DNA from: an uncultured Oscillospiraceae bacterium
GTDB taxonomy: Bacteria > Bacillota > Clostridia > Oscillospirales > Oscillospiraceae
Direction of reading: 5' to 3'
Assembly: GCA_934591705.1 (NCBI GenBank)
Contig: CAKTPM010000005.1
Span: 22,776 to 86,775 of the forward strand
DNA: 64,000 bases
Each line of letters opens with the position of its first letter. Positions within the stretch are counted from its first letter, which is position 1. Made by a program: the position numbers and the translations under genes. The notes under the pieces were generated by a model that did no database searches, was not told the DNA's origin, and saw only the letters and a list, made by a program, of their open reading frames with translations. Of this stretch, positions 1 through 8,093 are shown piece by piece.

Positions 1-33
1 TCCCTGAAAGGCGCCGCCAATGATCAAGATCAT
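1..33 (-). CDS. P-loop protein, N-terminus only (runs off left edge)
   Basis: Only the first 11 codons are in the window. They read MILIIGGAFQG, the start of a Walker A loop of the GGAxQGK kind found in CobU-like adenosylcobinamide kinase/guanylyltransferase relatives. The ATG lies 4 bases after the cobS stop and has a GAGGTG ribosome binding site 6 bases upstream, so it is the last visible gene of the cob operon. A complete CobU is already encoded upstream in the same operon, so this would be a second, divergent member of the P-loop family. Its function cannot be decided from 11 residues. Confidence 0.5.
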   Translation of the reverse strand, partial: MILIIGGAFQG

Positions 34-37
34 ACTC

Positions 38-763
38 TCACCTCACACATACCGCCACTAACGCCCCGGCCAGCTCTCCCAGGGTCAGGGCAAAGCCGGA
101 GACATCACCGGACATTCCCCCCAGCTGGCGGCCGGCCCACAGAACACAAAGCCAATATACCGCTGCCGCCGCGAGGGCCGCGAAGCTGTGCCACAGAAAA
201 AGCGGCAGCACAGCGGCCAGCGCCAGCAGCAGGGCGCTCCACACCACCGGCGCCGGCTTATGGGCCAGGGCCGCATACTGGCTGGTGCCCATAGGCCGCA
301 GGGTCTGCACCGCCAGGGCTGCCGCCCCACGGCTGGCCACCGGGATAAAAAGCAGGGCCCCCCAGGGTACCCAGGCGCCCAGGAAGGCGCTCCATTGGCA
401 CAGGGCCAGCAGCACCATGCCGATGACGGCGAAGGCCCCGCAGCGGGAGTCCTTCAGGATGCGCTGGCGGGTCTCCAGATCCCGGCGGGAGAGCACCGCG
501 TCGCACACATCCATGTAGCCGTCCAGGTGGAAAAAGCCCGTGACCAGCCAGGGGGCGGCGGCGCAGAGCACAGCCCCCAGAGCTGCCGGCAGAAAGCCGC
601 TCAGCCAGGCGCACAGCACCCAGAAGCCCCCCACGACGGCCCCGATAAAGGGCAGGGCGCAGAGCATCTGCCCCCGGGCCGCCTCATCCCAACGCTTATA
701 GGGACAGGGCACCGCCAGAAACATGCCCCAGGCCATGAAAAAGCCCGTTATGCATTTTTTCAC
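38..763 (-). CDS. cobS: Adenosylcobinamide-GDP ribazoletransferase (cobalamin synthase)
   Basis: Polytopic membrane enzyme that joins adenosylcobinamide-GDP to alpha-ribazole (phosphate) in the last steps of cobalamin synthesis. The protein is about 241 residues and almost entirely hydrophobic segments. A family-type acidic stretch reads FHLDGYMDVCDAVLSRR, followed by LKDSRCGAFAVIGM, the conserved KDSR-G-F region. I chose the GTG start whose last two bases form part of the cobU TGA stop (GTGA overlap), because AAGGGGAG lies 8 bases upstream; a start 7 codons earlier would sit inside cobU without a good site. It is translationally coupled to cobU and cobT. Confidence 0.9.
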   Translation of the reverse strand: MKKCITGFFMAWGMFLAVPCPYKRWDEAARGQMLCALPFIGAVVGGFWVLCAWLSGFLPAALGAVLCAAAPWLVTGFFHLDGYMDVCDAVLSRRDLETRQRILKDSRCGAFAVIGMVLLALCQWSAFLGAWVPWGALLFIPVASRGAAALAVQTLRPMGTSQYAALAHKPAPVVWSALLLALAAVLPLFLWHSFAALAAAAVYWLCVLWAGRQLGGMSGDVSGFALTLGELAGALVAVCVR

Positions 764-1293
764 AAGGGCCACTCCCCTTTCCACAGATGCGGCAGACCTC
801 CGGACATTTCGCAGACCGCATCGAATTCCGCCGCCAGCCGCCGGGCGATGGCCGCCAGGCCCCGGACATAGACCTCCGTCCAGTCCTCGTATATCTCGCC
901 GCCGCGGAAAATATCATCGCACACCGCCACAAAGTGCCGCACATGGCGGCTGACGGTCAAAAGCTCCTCCGCCACGATGTCCGGGGCGTTTTCTGCAAAC
1001 TCCGCGCCGAACATCCGCTCGGAGAGCGCCGCCGTGACGCTGTCAAAGAGCACGCAGCCCGCCGCCTCCACCTGCTCCAGGGCCCCGGGGAGATCCCGGG
1101 GGCGCTCCACGGTGGCAAAGCCCCAGCCGTCCCGGTCGGCGATGTGCCGGGCGATGCGGGCGCGATCCTCCTCGTCACGGGGGGTCATGGTGGCCCAGTA
1201 ATAAAGGGGGCCATCTCCGCCCAGGGCCCGGCACAGGTGCTGGGCCGCGGTGCTCTTTCCGCTTTTGCTGCCGCCTAACAATAAAACTCTCAT
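760..1293 (-). CDS. cobU: Bifunctional adenosylcobinamide kinase / adenosylcobinamide-phosphate guanylyltransferase
   Basis: Cytosolic enzyme that phosphorylates adenosylcobinamide and transfers GMP to it, making the substrate of CobS. The 177-residue product matches the family length. Walker A is GGSKSGKS at residues 7-14. The region RIARHIADR followed by WGFATVE is the segment that carries the guanylylated histidine in the family, and VLFDSVTAALSERMF resembles the Walker B-like stretch. The ATG overlaps the cobT stop (ATGA) and the stop overlaps the cobS start, so all three are coupled. Confidence 0.92.
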   Translation of the reverse strand: MRVLLLGGSKSGKSTAAQHLCRALGGDGPLYYWATMTPRDEEDRARIARHIADRDGWGFATVERPRDLPGALEQVEAAGCVLFDSVTAALSERMFGAEFAENAPDIVAEELLTVSRHVRHFVAVCDDIFRGGEIYEDWTEVYVRGLAAIARRLAAEFDAVCEMSGGLPHLWKGEWPL

Positions 1294-2393
1294 GTTTTTT
1301 CCACCGTAAAGCTGTCGTGGGCCCGTATCTCGTCCAGATAGCCGTCCTCAATGGACGCCTGGGCGAAGGTGGCCATGCCGGCGGTCATGGCACAGGCCGC
1401 CTGCAGGATGCGGAACAGCAGCACGCAGCCGCTGCCCTCCCCCAGGCGCATATCCATGTCCAGACATGGTGTTAAGCCCAATTCCTTTACAGCGATCTGA
1501 TAGCCCACCTCATAGGAGCTATGGGAGAGGAAAAGGGCGTCCTTCACCGCGCCGCACAGGCGCACGGCGCACAGGGCCGCCACCACGGAGATAAGGCCAT
1601 CGGCCACCGCCGGCAGGCGCAGCCGGGCGCAGCCCAGATAGGCACCCGTCATGGCGGCCAGGTCAAAGCCCCCCACCGCCGAGAGTACATCCGGTACATC
1701 CGCCGGATCGGGGCGGTGCAGGGCCAGGGCCTCCTCGATGACCTTCTTTTTCAGGGCAAAGCCGTCGTCCGTCAGGCCGCCGCCGCGCCCCGTGACCTCC
1801 CGGGCGCTGCGGCCCGTCAGGGCGGCCAGCACCGCCGAGGAGGTGGTGGTGTTGCCGATGCCCATCTCGCCGATGCCCAGAGCGTCCACGCCCGCACGCT
1901 TGGCCCGCTCCGCTGCCTGAATACCCACAGCCACGGCCTCCAGCACCTGCTGGCGGGTCATGGCCCGCTCCCGGCGGAGATTTTTCGTGCCCGGGGCGAT
2001 GCGGCAATTCAGGATGTGCTCATAGGGCAGCGGCGTGGCCACGCCCACATCCACTACCTCCACCTGGTCGCCGAAGGCGGCGGCCATGGCGGACATCCCG
2101 GTCTTTCCCCGGGTCATGTTGATGCACTGCTGGGCGGTGACGGTGATGGGGGCGCAGGACACCCCCTCGGCCACCACGCCGTTGTCCCCGGCGAACACCG
2201 CCACCCGGCAGTGCTCCACCCGGGGGCAAACCGCCCCGGTGAGCCCTGCCAGGCGCACGGCCATGTCCTCCAGCTTGCCCAAGCTTCCCGGGGGCTTGGC
2301 CAGCTCCGCCTGGCGCTTTCGTGCGGCGTCCATCACCCGGCGGTCCGCCGGGGCGATGGACGCGATATAGCTTTTCAGTTCCTGCTCTGTCAT
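1290..2393 (-). CDS. cobT: Nicotinate-nucleotide--dimethylbenzimidazole phosphoribosyltransferase
   Basis: Activates the lower ligand base by transferring phosphoribose from nicotinate mononucleotide, giving alpha-ribazole phosphate for CobS. The 367-residue product has the family landmarks: KPPGSLGKLE near residue 35, VFAGDNGVV, then GIGEMGIGNTTTSSAV with the catalytic-region glycines, and the C-terminal GEGSGCVLLFRILQ. The start chosen is the ATG that overlaps the stop of the upstream isomerase gene (ATGA) with AGAAGGGG just upstream; a longer version extends into that gene and is not needed. Confidence 0.93.
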   Translation of the reverse strand: MTEQELKSYIASIAPADRRVMDAARKRQAELAKPPGSLGKLEDMAVRLAGLTGAVCPRVEHCRVAVFAGDNGVVAEGVSCAPITVTAQQCINMTRGKTGMSAMAAAFGDQVEVVDVGVATPLPYEHILNCRIAPGTKNLRRERAMTRQQVLEAVAVGIQAAERAKRAGVDALGIGEMGIGNTTTSSAVLAALTGRSAREVTGRGGGLTDDGFALKKKVIEEALALHRPDPADVPDVLSAVGGFDLAAMTGAYLGCARLRLPAVADGLISVVAALCAVRLCGAVKDALFLSHSSYEVGYQIAVKELGLTPCLDMDMRLGEGSGCVLLFRILQAACAMTAGMATFAQASIEDGYLDEIRAHDSFTVEKT

Positions 2394-3151
2394 AAATACC
2401 CCTTCTCCCTGAGCCAGTCCAGGGAGGGCCGGCAATTCATGTTTTCAATGGTAAAATCCGCCGCCGGGCACTGCTCCAAAAGTGTGTCCAGCACATGCTC
2501 CATGGGGATGCTTCCCTGCCCCAGAGGGGCGTGGAGATCCCAGTCGCCATCGTTGTTGTGGATGTGTACATGCCGCAGCCACGGGGCAAGCGGCGCGATC
2601 CACTCCCCGGGCGGCAGGGCACTGACCCGGGTGTTGGCGTGGCCCACATCCCAGCAGCAGACCAGCCGGGGGTCATCCACCGCCTCCAGCACGGCCCGCA
2701 GCAGCCGGGGGTCTTCGTCCATGACATTCTCCAGGGCCAGGGTCATGTCCGCCGGCACCTCCCGGAGAAAATCCTGCCAAAAGAGCACCGACTGCTCTAT
2801 GAACCATTCCGGGAAGTAGACCATGGGCACATAGCCGTCATGGATGACGATGTGCCGAATACCCAGATGCCGGGCCACGGCCATGGTCTCCCGGTAGCGG
2901 CGGCGGGCGGTCTTTCTCACCAGCGGATCGATGGCGCAGGGGTGGAGCTCTGCAAAGGGCGCGTGGAGCCACAGGCGGTTCTGTCCGGCGGTGTCCTTCT
3001 CCGCGGCGGCCAGGGTGGGGCCGTCCGCCAGCAGGGAGGCCTGACAAAAGGCCGTGACCTCAAAGCCCAAGCCCATTTCCCGGGCAATGCCCGCCGCCTG
3101 GCCGTCGATGCCGGAGAGGCACAGCTTATCCCCCAGGGCTTTTCGCTCCAT
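2390..3151 (-). CDS. Sugar phosphate isomerase/epimerase-like TIM-barrel protein
   Basis: A 253-residue protein of the xylose isomerase-like TIM-barrel superfamily (IolE and endonuclease IV relatives). Metal-ligand style motifs can be seen: LENVMDEDP (glutamate at a strand end), CWDVGHANT (Asp and His) and HVHIHNNDGDWDLHAPLGQG (His-rich strand and loop). The start is set by AAAGGAGG eight bases upstream of the ATG at 3151. It is the first gene of the transcript and overlaps cobT by 4 bases, so it is expressed with the cobalamin genes. The substrate is not evident, and no known cobalamin step requires this fold. Confidence 0.75.
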   Translation of the reverse strand: MERKALGDKLCLSGIDGQAAGIAREMGLGFEVTAFCQASLLADGPTLAAAEKDTAGQNRLWLHAPFAELHPCAIDPLVRKTARRRYRETMAVARHLGIRHIVIHDGYVPMVYFPEWFIEQSVLFWQDFLREVPADMTLALENVMDEDPRLLRAVLEAVDDPRLVCCWDVGHANTRVSALPPGEWIAPLAPWLRHVHIHNNDGDWDLHAPLGQGSIPMEHVLDTLLEQCPAADFTIENMNCRPSLDWLREKGYL

Positions 3152-3182
3152 ATCCCCGCCTCCTTTCGCCATTATCCCCGCT

Positions 3183-3211
3183 ATTATGCCATAGCTTTTC
3201 CCATTTGACAA
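3183..3211 (-). promoter_or_regulatory. Sigma-A type promoter of the isomerase-cob operon
   Basis: On the minus strand TTGTCA and CATAAT are separated by exactly 17 bases, about 30 bases upstream of the isomerase start. No cobalamin riboswitch fits in the short leader. Confidence 0.6.
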
Positions 3212-3222
3212 TGGCAGATGTG

Positions 3223-3255
3223 GAAAAAGCGGGCCTCCCCGGGGGAGGCCCGCTT
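3223..3255 (-). terminator. Intrinsic terminator after ispA
   Basis: A GC-rich inverted repeat (AAGCGGGCCTCCCC with its complement) directly after the ispA stop is followed on the minus strand by a short T run. Confidence 0.8.
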
Positions 3256-3261
3256 GGTGAT

Positions 3262-4131
3262 TTACTTGTCCCGCCGGACCATACTGTCCGCCAGGGCGAA
3301 GAGAAAATCGTGATCCGGCCACAGGGCCACCTCCGCCTTGGCCCGCTGGGAGCATTCCAGCACCTTGTCCTGGCAGGCGTCCATGCCCAGGAGGTCCACC
3401 ATGGTGACCTTGCCCTCCTGGCGGTCCGAGCCGATGGGCTTGCCGAACACCGCCTGATCCCCCACCACATCCAAGATGTCGTCCCGGAGCTGGAAGCCCA
3501 GGCCGATATGGTCGGCATAGCTGACGGCCTGGCGGCGCATGGCGGCGTTCATCCGGGAGGCAACGCAGCCCAGCTCCGCCGCGGCGGAGATCATCACGCC
3601 GGTCTTCAGGCGGTTGCGCTGCAGAATGCCCGGCTCCTGCGTCACGCTGCAGAGGGTGTCCAGCACCTGCCCGGCCACCATACCGTCAGCTCCGCTGGCT
3701 CTTGCCAGCACCTGCACCGCCTCGATGCGGCTCTCGGCGGTCATCATCGGTGCCTTGGCAATGAGTCGGAATGCCTCCGGCTGCAGGGCGTCTCCGGCCA
3801 GGATGGCCAGGGTCTCGCCGTATTTCTTATGGCAGGTGGGCTGGCCCCGGCGGAGGTCATCATCGTCCATGCAGGGCAGATCGTCGTGGATGAGACTGTA
3901 GTTGTGCACCAGCTCCAGGGCGCAGGCATAGGGCAGGGCCAGGCGCCAGTCGCTGCCGCCCTGCCGGGCCATCTCCAGGGTCAGCACCGGGCGGATGCGC
4001 TTTCCCCCCGCCAGGACGCTGTAGCGCATGGCCTCGTAGAGCCGGCCATAGCCAGTATCGCCCTGAAAGAGGCCCTGCAAATATTTCTCCACCGCCTCCT
4101 GATAGGCGGCGTATTGCTGCTTAAAATCCAT
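3262..4131 (-). CDS. ispA: Polyprenyl synthetase, farnesyl diphosphate synthase type
   Basis: Cytosolic prenyltransferase that condenses isopentenyl diphosphate with allylic diphosphates to make short-chain isoprenoids, mainly farnesyl diphosphate. The 289-residue protein carries GGKRIRP near residue 45, the first aspartate-rich motif in IHDDLPCMDDDDLRRG, and the second in LRDDILDVVGD. The start is the ATG overlapping the xseB stop (TGATG). The arrangement xseA-xseB-ispA is the usual Gram-positive order. Chain length (C15 versus C20) is inferred from family resemblance only. Confidence 0.92.
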   Translation of the reverse strand: MDFKQQYAAYQEAVEKYLQGLFQGDTGYGRLYEAMRYSVLAGGKRIRPVLTLEMARQGGSDWRLALPYACALELVHNYSLIHDDLPCMDDDDLRRGQPTCHKKYGETLAILAGDALQPEAFRLIAKAPMMTAESRIEAVQVLARASGADGMVAGQVLDTLCSVTQEPGILQRNRLKTGVMISAAAELGCVASRMNAAMRRQAVSYADHIGLGFQLRDDILDVVGDQAVFGKPIGSDRQEGKVTMVDLLGMDACQDKVLECSQRAKAEVALWPDHDFLFALADSMVRRDK

Positions 4132-4361
4132 CACGCTTCCTCGTCTAAGAAATTGGTTTCCACCGGTGCCCCGTCGGCGCCCTTCATGAGCTTCACCACC
4201 TGCTGCTCGGCGCTCTCCAGCTCCCGGCGGCAGTCGCCCACCAGGCCGGTGCCCTCCTCAAAGAGCTGCAAGCTCTCGCCCAGGAGGGCATCGCCCTTTT
4301 CCAGCTTGGCCACGATCTCCTCCAGACGCTTCATCTTTTCTTCAAAGGTCATGTTTCCCAT
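4131..4361 (-). CDS. xseB: Exodeoxyribonuclease VII small subunit
   Basis: Small helical subunit that binds XseA to form exonuclease VII, which degrades single-stranded DNA to oligonucleotides. The 76-residue product has the family pattern MTFEEKMKRLEEIVAKLEKG followed by a second helix. An ATG at 4367 overlaps the xseA stop but is only one base from the GGAG site; the next in-frame ATG at 4361 has a 7-base spacing and is preferred. The two differ by two residues. Confidence 0.9.
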   Translation of the reverse strand: MGNMTFEEKMKRLEEIVAKLEKGDALLGESLQLFEEGTGLVGDCRRELESAEQQVVKLMKGADGAPVETNFLDEEA

Positions 4362-4363
4362 AT

Positions 4364-5569
4364 TCATTCTCCTTTATTCTCCACGGTGCAGCCCAGGACA
4401 CCCTGCCCCAGCTGCAGGCGAATGTGCTGCCCGGTCTCCACCTGGGCGGCGCTTTTGATCACAGTGCCGTCCCGGGTCTGGGCCATGGCGTAGCCCCGGG
4501 CCAGCACCTTCAGCGGTGAGAGGGCGTCCAGGGCGGCGGTAAGCTGGGCAAAGCGCCGGTGCTCTTTTTCCACCCGGCTCTGCCCCAGGAGGGCCAGGCG
4601 GCTGTGGAGCTTGTCCAGCAGCAGGCCCTTGTCCTGCAAAAAGGCGGTGGGGTCCTGGAGCACCCGCTTTTCCGAGAGCATCTGCAGGTGCTTTTGCGCC
4701 TGCACAAGGCGGCTGCGCTGTGCCTGCAGCATCCGGCCCCGGTATTGCTCCACGCTCTGGAGCACCCCGGCGCGGTCCGGCACCGCCAGCTCCGCCGCGT
4801 TGGAGGGGGTGGAGGCCCGGACATCCGCCACAAAATCGGCGATGGTCACATCCGGCTCGTGGCCCACGGCGGAGATCACCGGGATCTCAGAGTCATAGAT
4901 GGCCCGGGCCACCCGCTCGTCATTAAAGGCCCACAGATCCTCGATGGAGCCGCCGCCCCGGCCGGTGATGAGCACATCCGCCAGCTGCCAGCGGTTGGCA
5001 TAGCGGATGGCGCCCACGATCTCCGGCGGTGCCTCCAGGCCCTGGACCCGCACCGGCAAAAGCAGCACCTTGGCGACGGGATACCGGGCCCGGAGAATGC
5101 GGATCATGTCGTGGACCGCCGCGCCGGCGGAGCTGGTGACGATGGCGATGCGCCGGGGATACCGGGGCAGGGGCTTTTTATGGGCGGGATCGAAGAGGCC
5201 CTCCTGACGCAGCTTTTCCTTCAGCTGCTCAAAGGCCACATAGAGGTCGCCGATGCCGTCGGCATGGAGAGCGGTGCAGTAGAGCTGATAGGCCCCGTCC
5301 CGGGGATAGACGCTGATGCGCCCCGAGGCGATGACCTTCATGCCGCTCTCCGGACGGAAGGCAAGGCGGGCGGCGGCGCCCCGGAACATCACGCACCGCA
5401 GAGCGCACTCGCCGTCCTTAAGGGTGAAATAGTGGTGCCCGGAGGGGTAGATCTTATAGTTGCTCAGCTCGCCGCGGATCATAATGTCCTGCAGCGGCGG
5501 CACCTCCTCTAAGAGGCCCTTGATCAGATGGTTTACTTCTGTTACGGAAAAAATATGCGGCTCATCCAC
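4364..5569 (-). CDS. xseA: Exodeoxyribonuclease VII large subunit
   Basis: Catalytic subunit of exonuclease VII. The 401-residue protein has an N-terminal OB fold (IRGELSNYKIYPSGHHYFTL), the catalytic core with RIAIVTSSAGAAVHDMI, LITGRGGGSIEDLWAFNDE and VISAVGHEPDVTIADFVAD, and a C-terminal coiled-coil region. Translation starts at a GTG with GGAGG 7 bases upstream. It sits after the nusB terminator and is followed directly by xseB. Confidence 0.94.
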   Translation of the reverse strand: MDEPHIFSVTEVNHLIKGLLEEVPPLQDIMIRGELSNYKIYPSGHHYFTLKDGECALRCVMFRGAAARLAFRPESGMKVIASGRISVYPRDGAYQLYCTALHADGIGDLYVAFEQLKEKLRQEGLFDPAHKKPLPRYPRRIAIVTSSAGAAVHDMIRILRARYPVAKVLLLPVRVQGLEAPPEIVGAIRYANRWQLADVLITGRGGGSIEDLWAFNDERVARAIYDSEIPVISAVGHEPDVTIADFVADVRASTPSNAAELAVPDRAGVLQSVEQYRGRMLQAQRSRLVQAQKHLQMLSEKRVLQDPTAFLQDKGLLLDKLHSRLALLGQSRVEKEHRRFAQLTAALDALSPLKVLARGYAMAQTRDGTVIKSAAQVETGQHIRLQLGQGVLGCTVENKGE

Positions 5570-5591
5570 GAGAGCACCTCCTTTGCATGGG

Positions 5592-5622
5592 AAAAAGGCA
5601 GAGCCATGGGCGGCTCTGCCTG
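5592..5622 (-). terminator. Intrinsic terminator after nusB
   Basis: AGGCAGAGCC and GGCTCTGCCT form a 10 bp stem with a 6-base loop, followed by TTTTTCCC on the minus strand, just after the nusB stop and just before the xseA ribosome binding site. Confidence 0.8.
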
Positions 5623-5628
5623 ATGGTC

Positions 5629-6078
5629 TTATTCCTTGATCTCGTCCCGCAGGAAGCTGCCGAGAATGCCGTTGATGAACTTCACCACCTCCGGCTCTTC
5701 GTACCTCTTGGCGATCTCCACGGCCTCGTTGATGGCAACGCCGTGGGGGATATCCGGCATGTACATGATCTCGAACATGGCCACCCGCATGATGGCGGCG
5801 GCCACCAGGGAGATGCGCTGGAAGCGCCAGTTCTTGGCGTATTTCTCGATGTATTCATCCAGCTCCGCCGCGTGCTCGGCTACGCCGGACACCAGCCGGC
5901 GGATATACTCCATCTGATTTTGATCGGGGAGCTCGGCATAGATGCCGCACTCCGCCGAAAGGTCGGCAAAGTTCTCCTCCGTGAGCTGCTCGCTGAGGAA
6001 GCTCTCCGTATCCAGGTCGGTGTAGCTCAGGGCATAGGCCATGTGCGTGGCGATCTCTCTTGCAGTACTGCGTGTCAT
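5629..6078 (-). CDS. nusB: Transcription antitermination factor NusB
   Basis: All-helical RNA-binding protein that joins NusE (S10) on boxA RNA and supports transcription of rRNA operons. The 149-residue product fits the family. The C-terminal part IYMPDIPHGVAINEAVEIAKRY and VVKFINGILGSFL is the typical NusB signature. It ends the gene string that begins with the spoIIIA operon and the Gls24 gene and is followed by a terminator. Confidence 0.9.
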   Translation of the reverse strand: MTRSTAREIATHMAYALSYTDLDTESFLSEQLTEENFADLSAECGIYAELPDQNQMEYIRRLVSGVAEHAAELDEYIEKYAKNWRFQRISLVAAAIMRVAMFEIMYMPDIPHGVAINEAVEIAKRYEEPEVVKFINGILGSFLRDEIKE

Positions 6079-6098
6079 TCTCTTCTTCCCCGATCTCT

Positions 6099-6467
6099 TT
6101 AGTTGAAGCTGATACCGCCCACATGGACATTGACCTTGCCGATCTTAAGTCCCGTCATGCCCTCCAGGGCGGCGTACACGGCGTTTTGCACCTTCTTGCC
6201 CACATCGCCCACATTGCAGCCATAGCGCACCAGGATGCACACGGTGAGCACGGCGGCGCCGTCCTCCCCCTTCTCCAGGCGGATGCCCTTGGCCGCCAGC
6301 TTTTTGTTTTTCACGCTCACCAGATCCGCCACATTGCCGTTGCTCAGGCCGCTGACGCCCTCGATCTCCATGGCGGCGCCGGCCGCAATAGAGCCGACGA
6401 CCTCATCGGCGATCTGGATGGAGCCCAGCTCCTCTTTATATGTCATGTATTCACGGTTATCCGCCAT
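6099..6467 (-). CDS. Asp23/Gls24 family envelope stress protein
   Basis: A 122-residue protein of the Asp23/Gls24 family, cytosolic proteins often linked to the membrane and envelope stress. The pattern GSIQIADEVVGSIAAGAAMEIEGVSGL is typical of the N-terminus (quoted here in part), and a VRYGCNVGDVGKKVQNAV helix follows. AAGGAGAATGTCCT precedes the ATG. Location between spoIIIAH and nusB is common in clostridia, where the gene is often annotated yqhY-like. Confidence 0.87.
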   Translation of the reverse strand: MADNREYMTYKEELGSIQIADEVVGSIAAGAAMEIEGVSGLSNGNVADLVSVKNKKLAAKGIRLEKGEDGAAVLTVCILVRYGCNVGDVGKKVQNAVYAALEGMTGLKIGKVNVHVGGISFN

Positions 6468-6551
6468 AGGACATTCTCCTTATCCGTTTCATTCGTGTCG
6501 GTTTTCATTCGTACCTCACAGTATACCATTTCCTTCACGAAATTACAACCG

Positions 6552-7088
6552 TTAATTTGCCTCCATGATCTTGATCTGGTTGGGGGTATAGGCGGTTTCG
6601 CTGACCACGATGTCCTTGATGCGGGCGGCGTCCACCTCATCGAGGCCATCCGGGTCGGAGACCACCACGCTGCAGGAGTCCACACCCATAAACACCACAC
6701 AGTCGGCATAGCCCTTGGCGGTGACCAAGCTCTCGATCTGGGACTCGGCCACGGTATAGCCCGCCAGCACCTGCAGGGTGCGGGAGGCCTCGTTGAGCAC
6801 ATCCTCGGCGGCATTTTCGTCGGTCTCCGCCTGCTGCAGCAGGCTGATGGCGCTGTCCCGGGCCTGCTGGCGGTTGAGCCGGGCCGTGGCGAAGTAGTCG
6901 TCCTCCGGGGCAGGCGTCTGCGGGTTGGTTTCGTCCTTCACCAGGGTCGCCTCGCCCAGGATCTTGCCGCTCTCGGCCACATTGCCGGCATACCTCCAGT
7001 TGAGATACACCGATGCCCCCACCAGCACCAGCACGCCCAGCACCACGGCATGCCGTTTCCAGTTCTTCCACAATGCGATTTTTTTCAT
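6552..7088 (-). CDS. spoIIIAH: Stage III sporulation protein AH
   Basis: Mother-cell membrane protein whose extracellular domain binds SpoIIQ of the forespore and forms a ring of the engulfment channel (the feeding-tube complex). The 178-residue product has one membrane segment at about residues 14-30 (VVLGVLVLVGASVYLNW) and a YscJ/FliF-like ring-building domain with conserved AESQIESLVTAKGYADCVVF. It is the last of the spoIIIA genes, 31 bases after spoIIIAG, with its own AGGAGG. Confidence 0.92.
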   Translation of the reverse strand: MKKIALWKNWKRHAVVLGVLVLVGASVYLNWRYAGNVAESGKILGEATLVKDETNPQTPAPEDDYFATARLNRQQARDSAISLLQQAETDENAAEDVLNEASRTLQVLAGYTVAESQIESLVTAKGYADCVVFMGVDSCSVVVSDPDGLDEVDAARIKDIVVSETAYTPNQIKIMEAN

Positions 7089-7119
7089 GTCCTTCCTCCT
7101 GCTTTATTTTTTTAATGCT

Positions 7120-7617
7120 TTATGACTGCCATTGCACAACGGTGATCCTGTCGCTGCCCAGACCCGTCAGCACCGAGACCGTTTTGACCACCTGCAGGCG
7201 CACCTGGGGATCCGCCGCCCCCTCGCAGGTGACCACGGCCCCCCGGTAGGTGGGGTAGAGCTCCTCCGTGACCACCACCTCCTGGCAGCCGCTGCCCCGG
7301 GGGAGGGTCACCACCTGGGATTGGCTCTTTTCCTCCTCCTGCCGCCGGGTATCGCTCTGGTCCCGGGCCAGCGTGAGGCGAGAGGAGCTCTGGAGTGTCA
7401 GCATCACCCGGACACGCCCCACCCCCGCCGTATGGCGCAGCAGCTCCTCCATCCGCCTCTCCGTTTGCTCGGCGGCGCAGGCGGTATTCTCCTTCTTTTC
7501 GCCGCCGGTCCCCTGGGACTTGCCGGAGGGAAGCAGCAGCAGCAAAATGCCGGCCAACAGGATCAAAAGGGCCAGCTTCCCCTTCTTCAGCGCACCGATG
7601 AGTTTTTCCCTGTTCAT
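7120..7617 (-). CDS. spoIIIAG: Stage III sporulation protein AG
   Basis: Second ring-forming component of the SpoIIIA-SpoIIQ channel. The 165-residue product has a short basic N-terminus, a membrane segment (LALLILLAGILLLLL) at about residues 14-28 and an extracytoplasmic domain ending in VRLQVVKTVSVLTGLGSDRI, a typical ring-building motif. The start at 7617 follows the spoIIIAF stop by two bases, with AGGGGGG as ribosome binding site. Confidence 0.92.
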   Translation of the reverse strand: MNREKLIGALKKGKLALLILLAGILLLLLPSGKSQGTGGEKKENTACAAEQTERRMEELLRHTAGVGRVRVMLTLQSSSRLTLARDQSDTRRQEEEKSQSQVVTLPRGSGCQEVVVTEELYPTYRGAVVTCEGAADPQVRLQVVKTVSVLTGLGSDRITVVQWQS

Positions 7618-7619
7618 GC

Positions 7620-8093
7620 TCAGCCCCCCTGCCAGCTCTGCCGCTCCGCGGGGATGCCCAGCTCCTTCGCGATGCGCCGCGACAGGCCCGGATGATAGGA
7701 TATATCCAGTGTCACGGCATCGGGAAGGGGCAGACCGTTCTCCTCCCGGCACCGAACCTCGGCCCGGCAGGTAAGCCCCAGCTCTTCGGCTGTTTTTGCA
7801 ATATATGCGCCTGCCTCCCGCTGTATGAGTTCCTCTTGAGCCAGATAGTTTTCCCGGCGATAGTCCTCCGCCCGCTCCTCCGCCGTGATGCCCGTGCCGA
7901 TGCCGGCGAGATGCCCTCCCAGGGCCCGGAGCTCCCCGCCGGTCAGGGGCTGCAGGAGCACCAGCACCATGGTAAGGCCGCTGAGCAGCCGCCCCAGGGC
8001 GGCAAAGGCGCCCTGGGGCATCACGCTCTGCAGCAGGGAGATCACCAGGGCCGCCGCCAGGACTCCCAAGAGCCACATGCGAAGAGCCGTCAT
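7620..8093 (-). CDS. spoIIIAF: Stage III sporulation protein AF
   Basis: Membrane component of the SpoIIIA complex. The 157-residue product has two N-terminal hydrophobic segments (LLGVLAAALVISLLQSVMP and LSGLTMVLVLLQPL) and a C-terminal soluble domain. The ATG overlaps the spoIIIAE stop. Sequence conservation of this subunit is low in the family; operon position gives much of the assignment. Confidence 0.88.
   Translation of the reverse strand: MTALRMWLLGVLAAALVISLLQSVMPQGAFAALGRLLSGLTMVLVLLQPLTGGELRALGGHLAGIGTGITAEERAEDYRRENYLAQEELIQREAGAYIAKTAEELGLTCRAEVRCREENGLPLPDAVTLDISYHPGLSRRIAKELGIPAERQSWQGG

Noticed and set aside
3152..3261. Cobalamin riboswitch before the cob operon
   Set aside because: The leader between promoter and first start codon is about 30 bases and lacks a B12 box.
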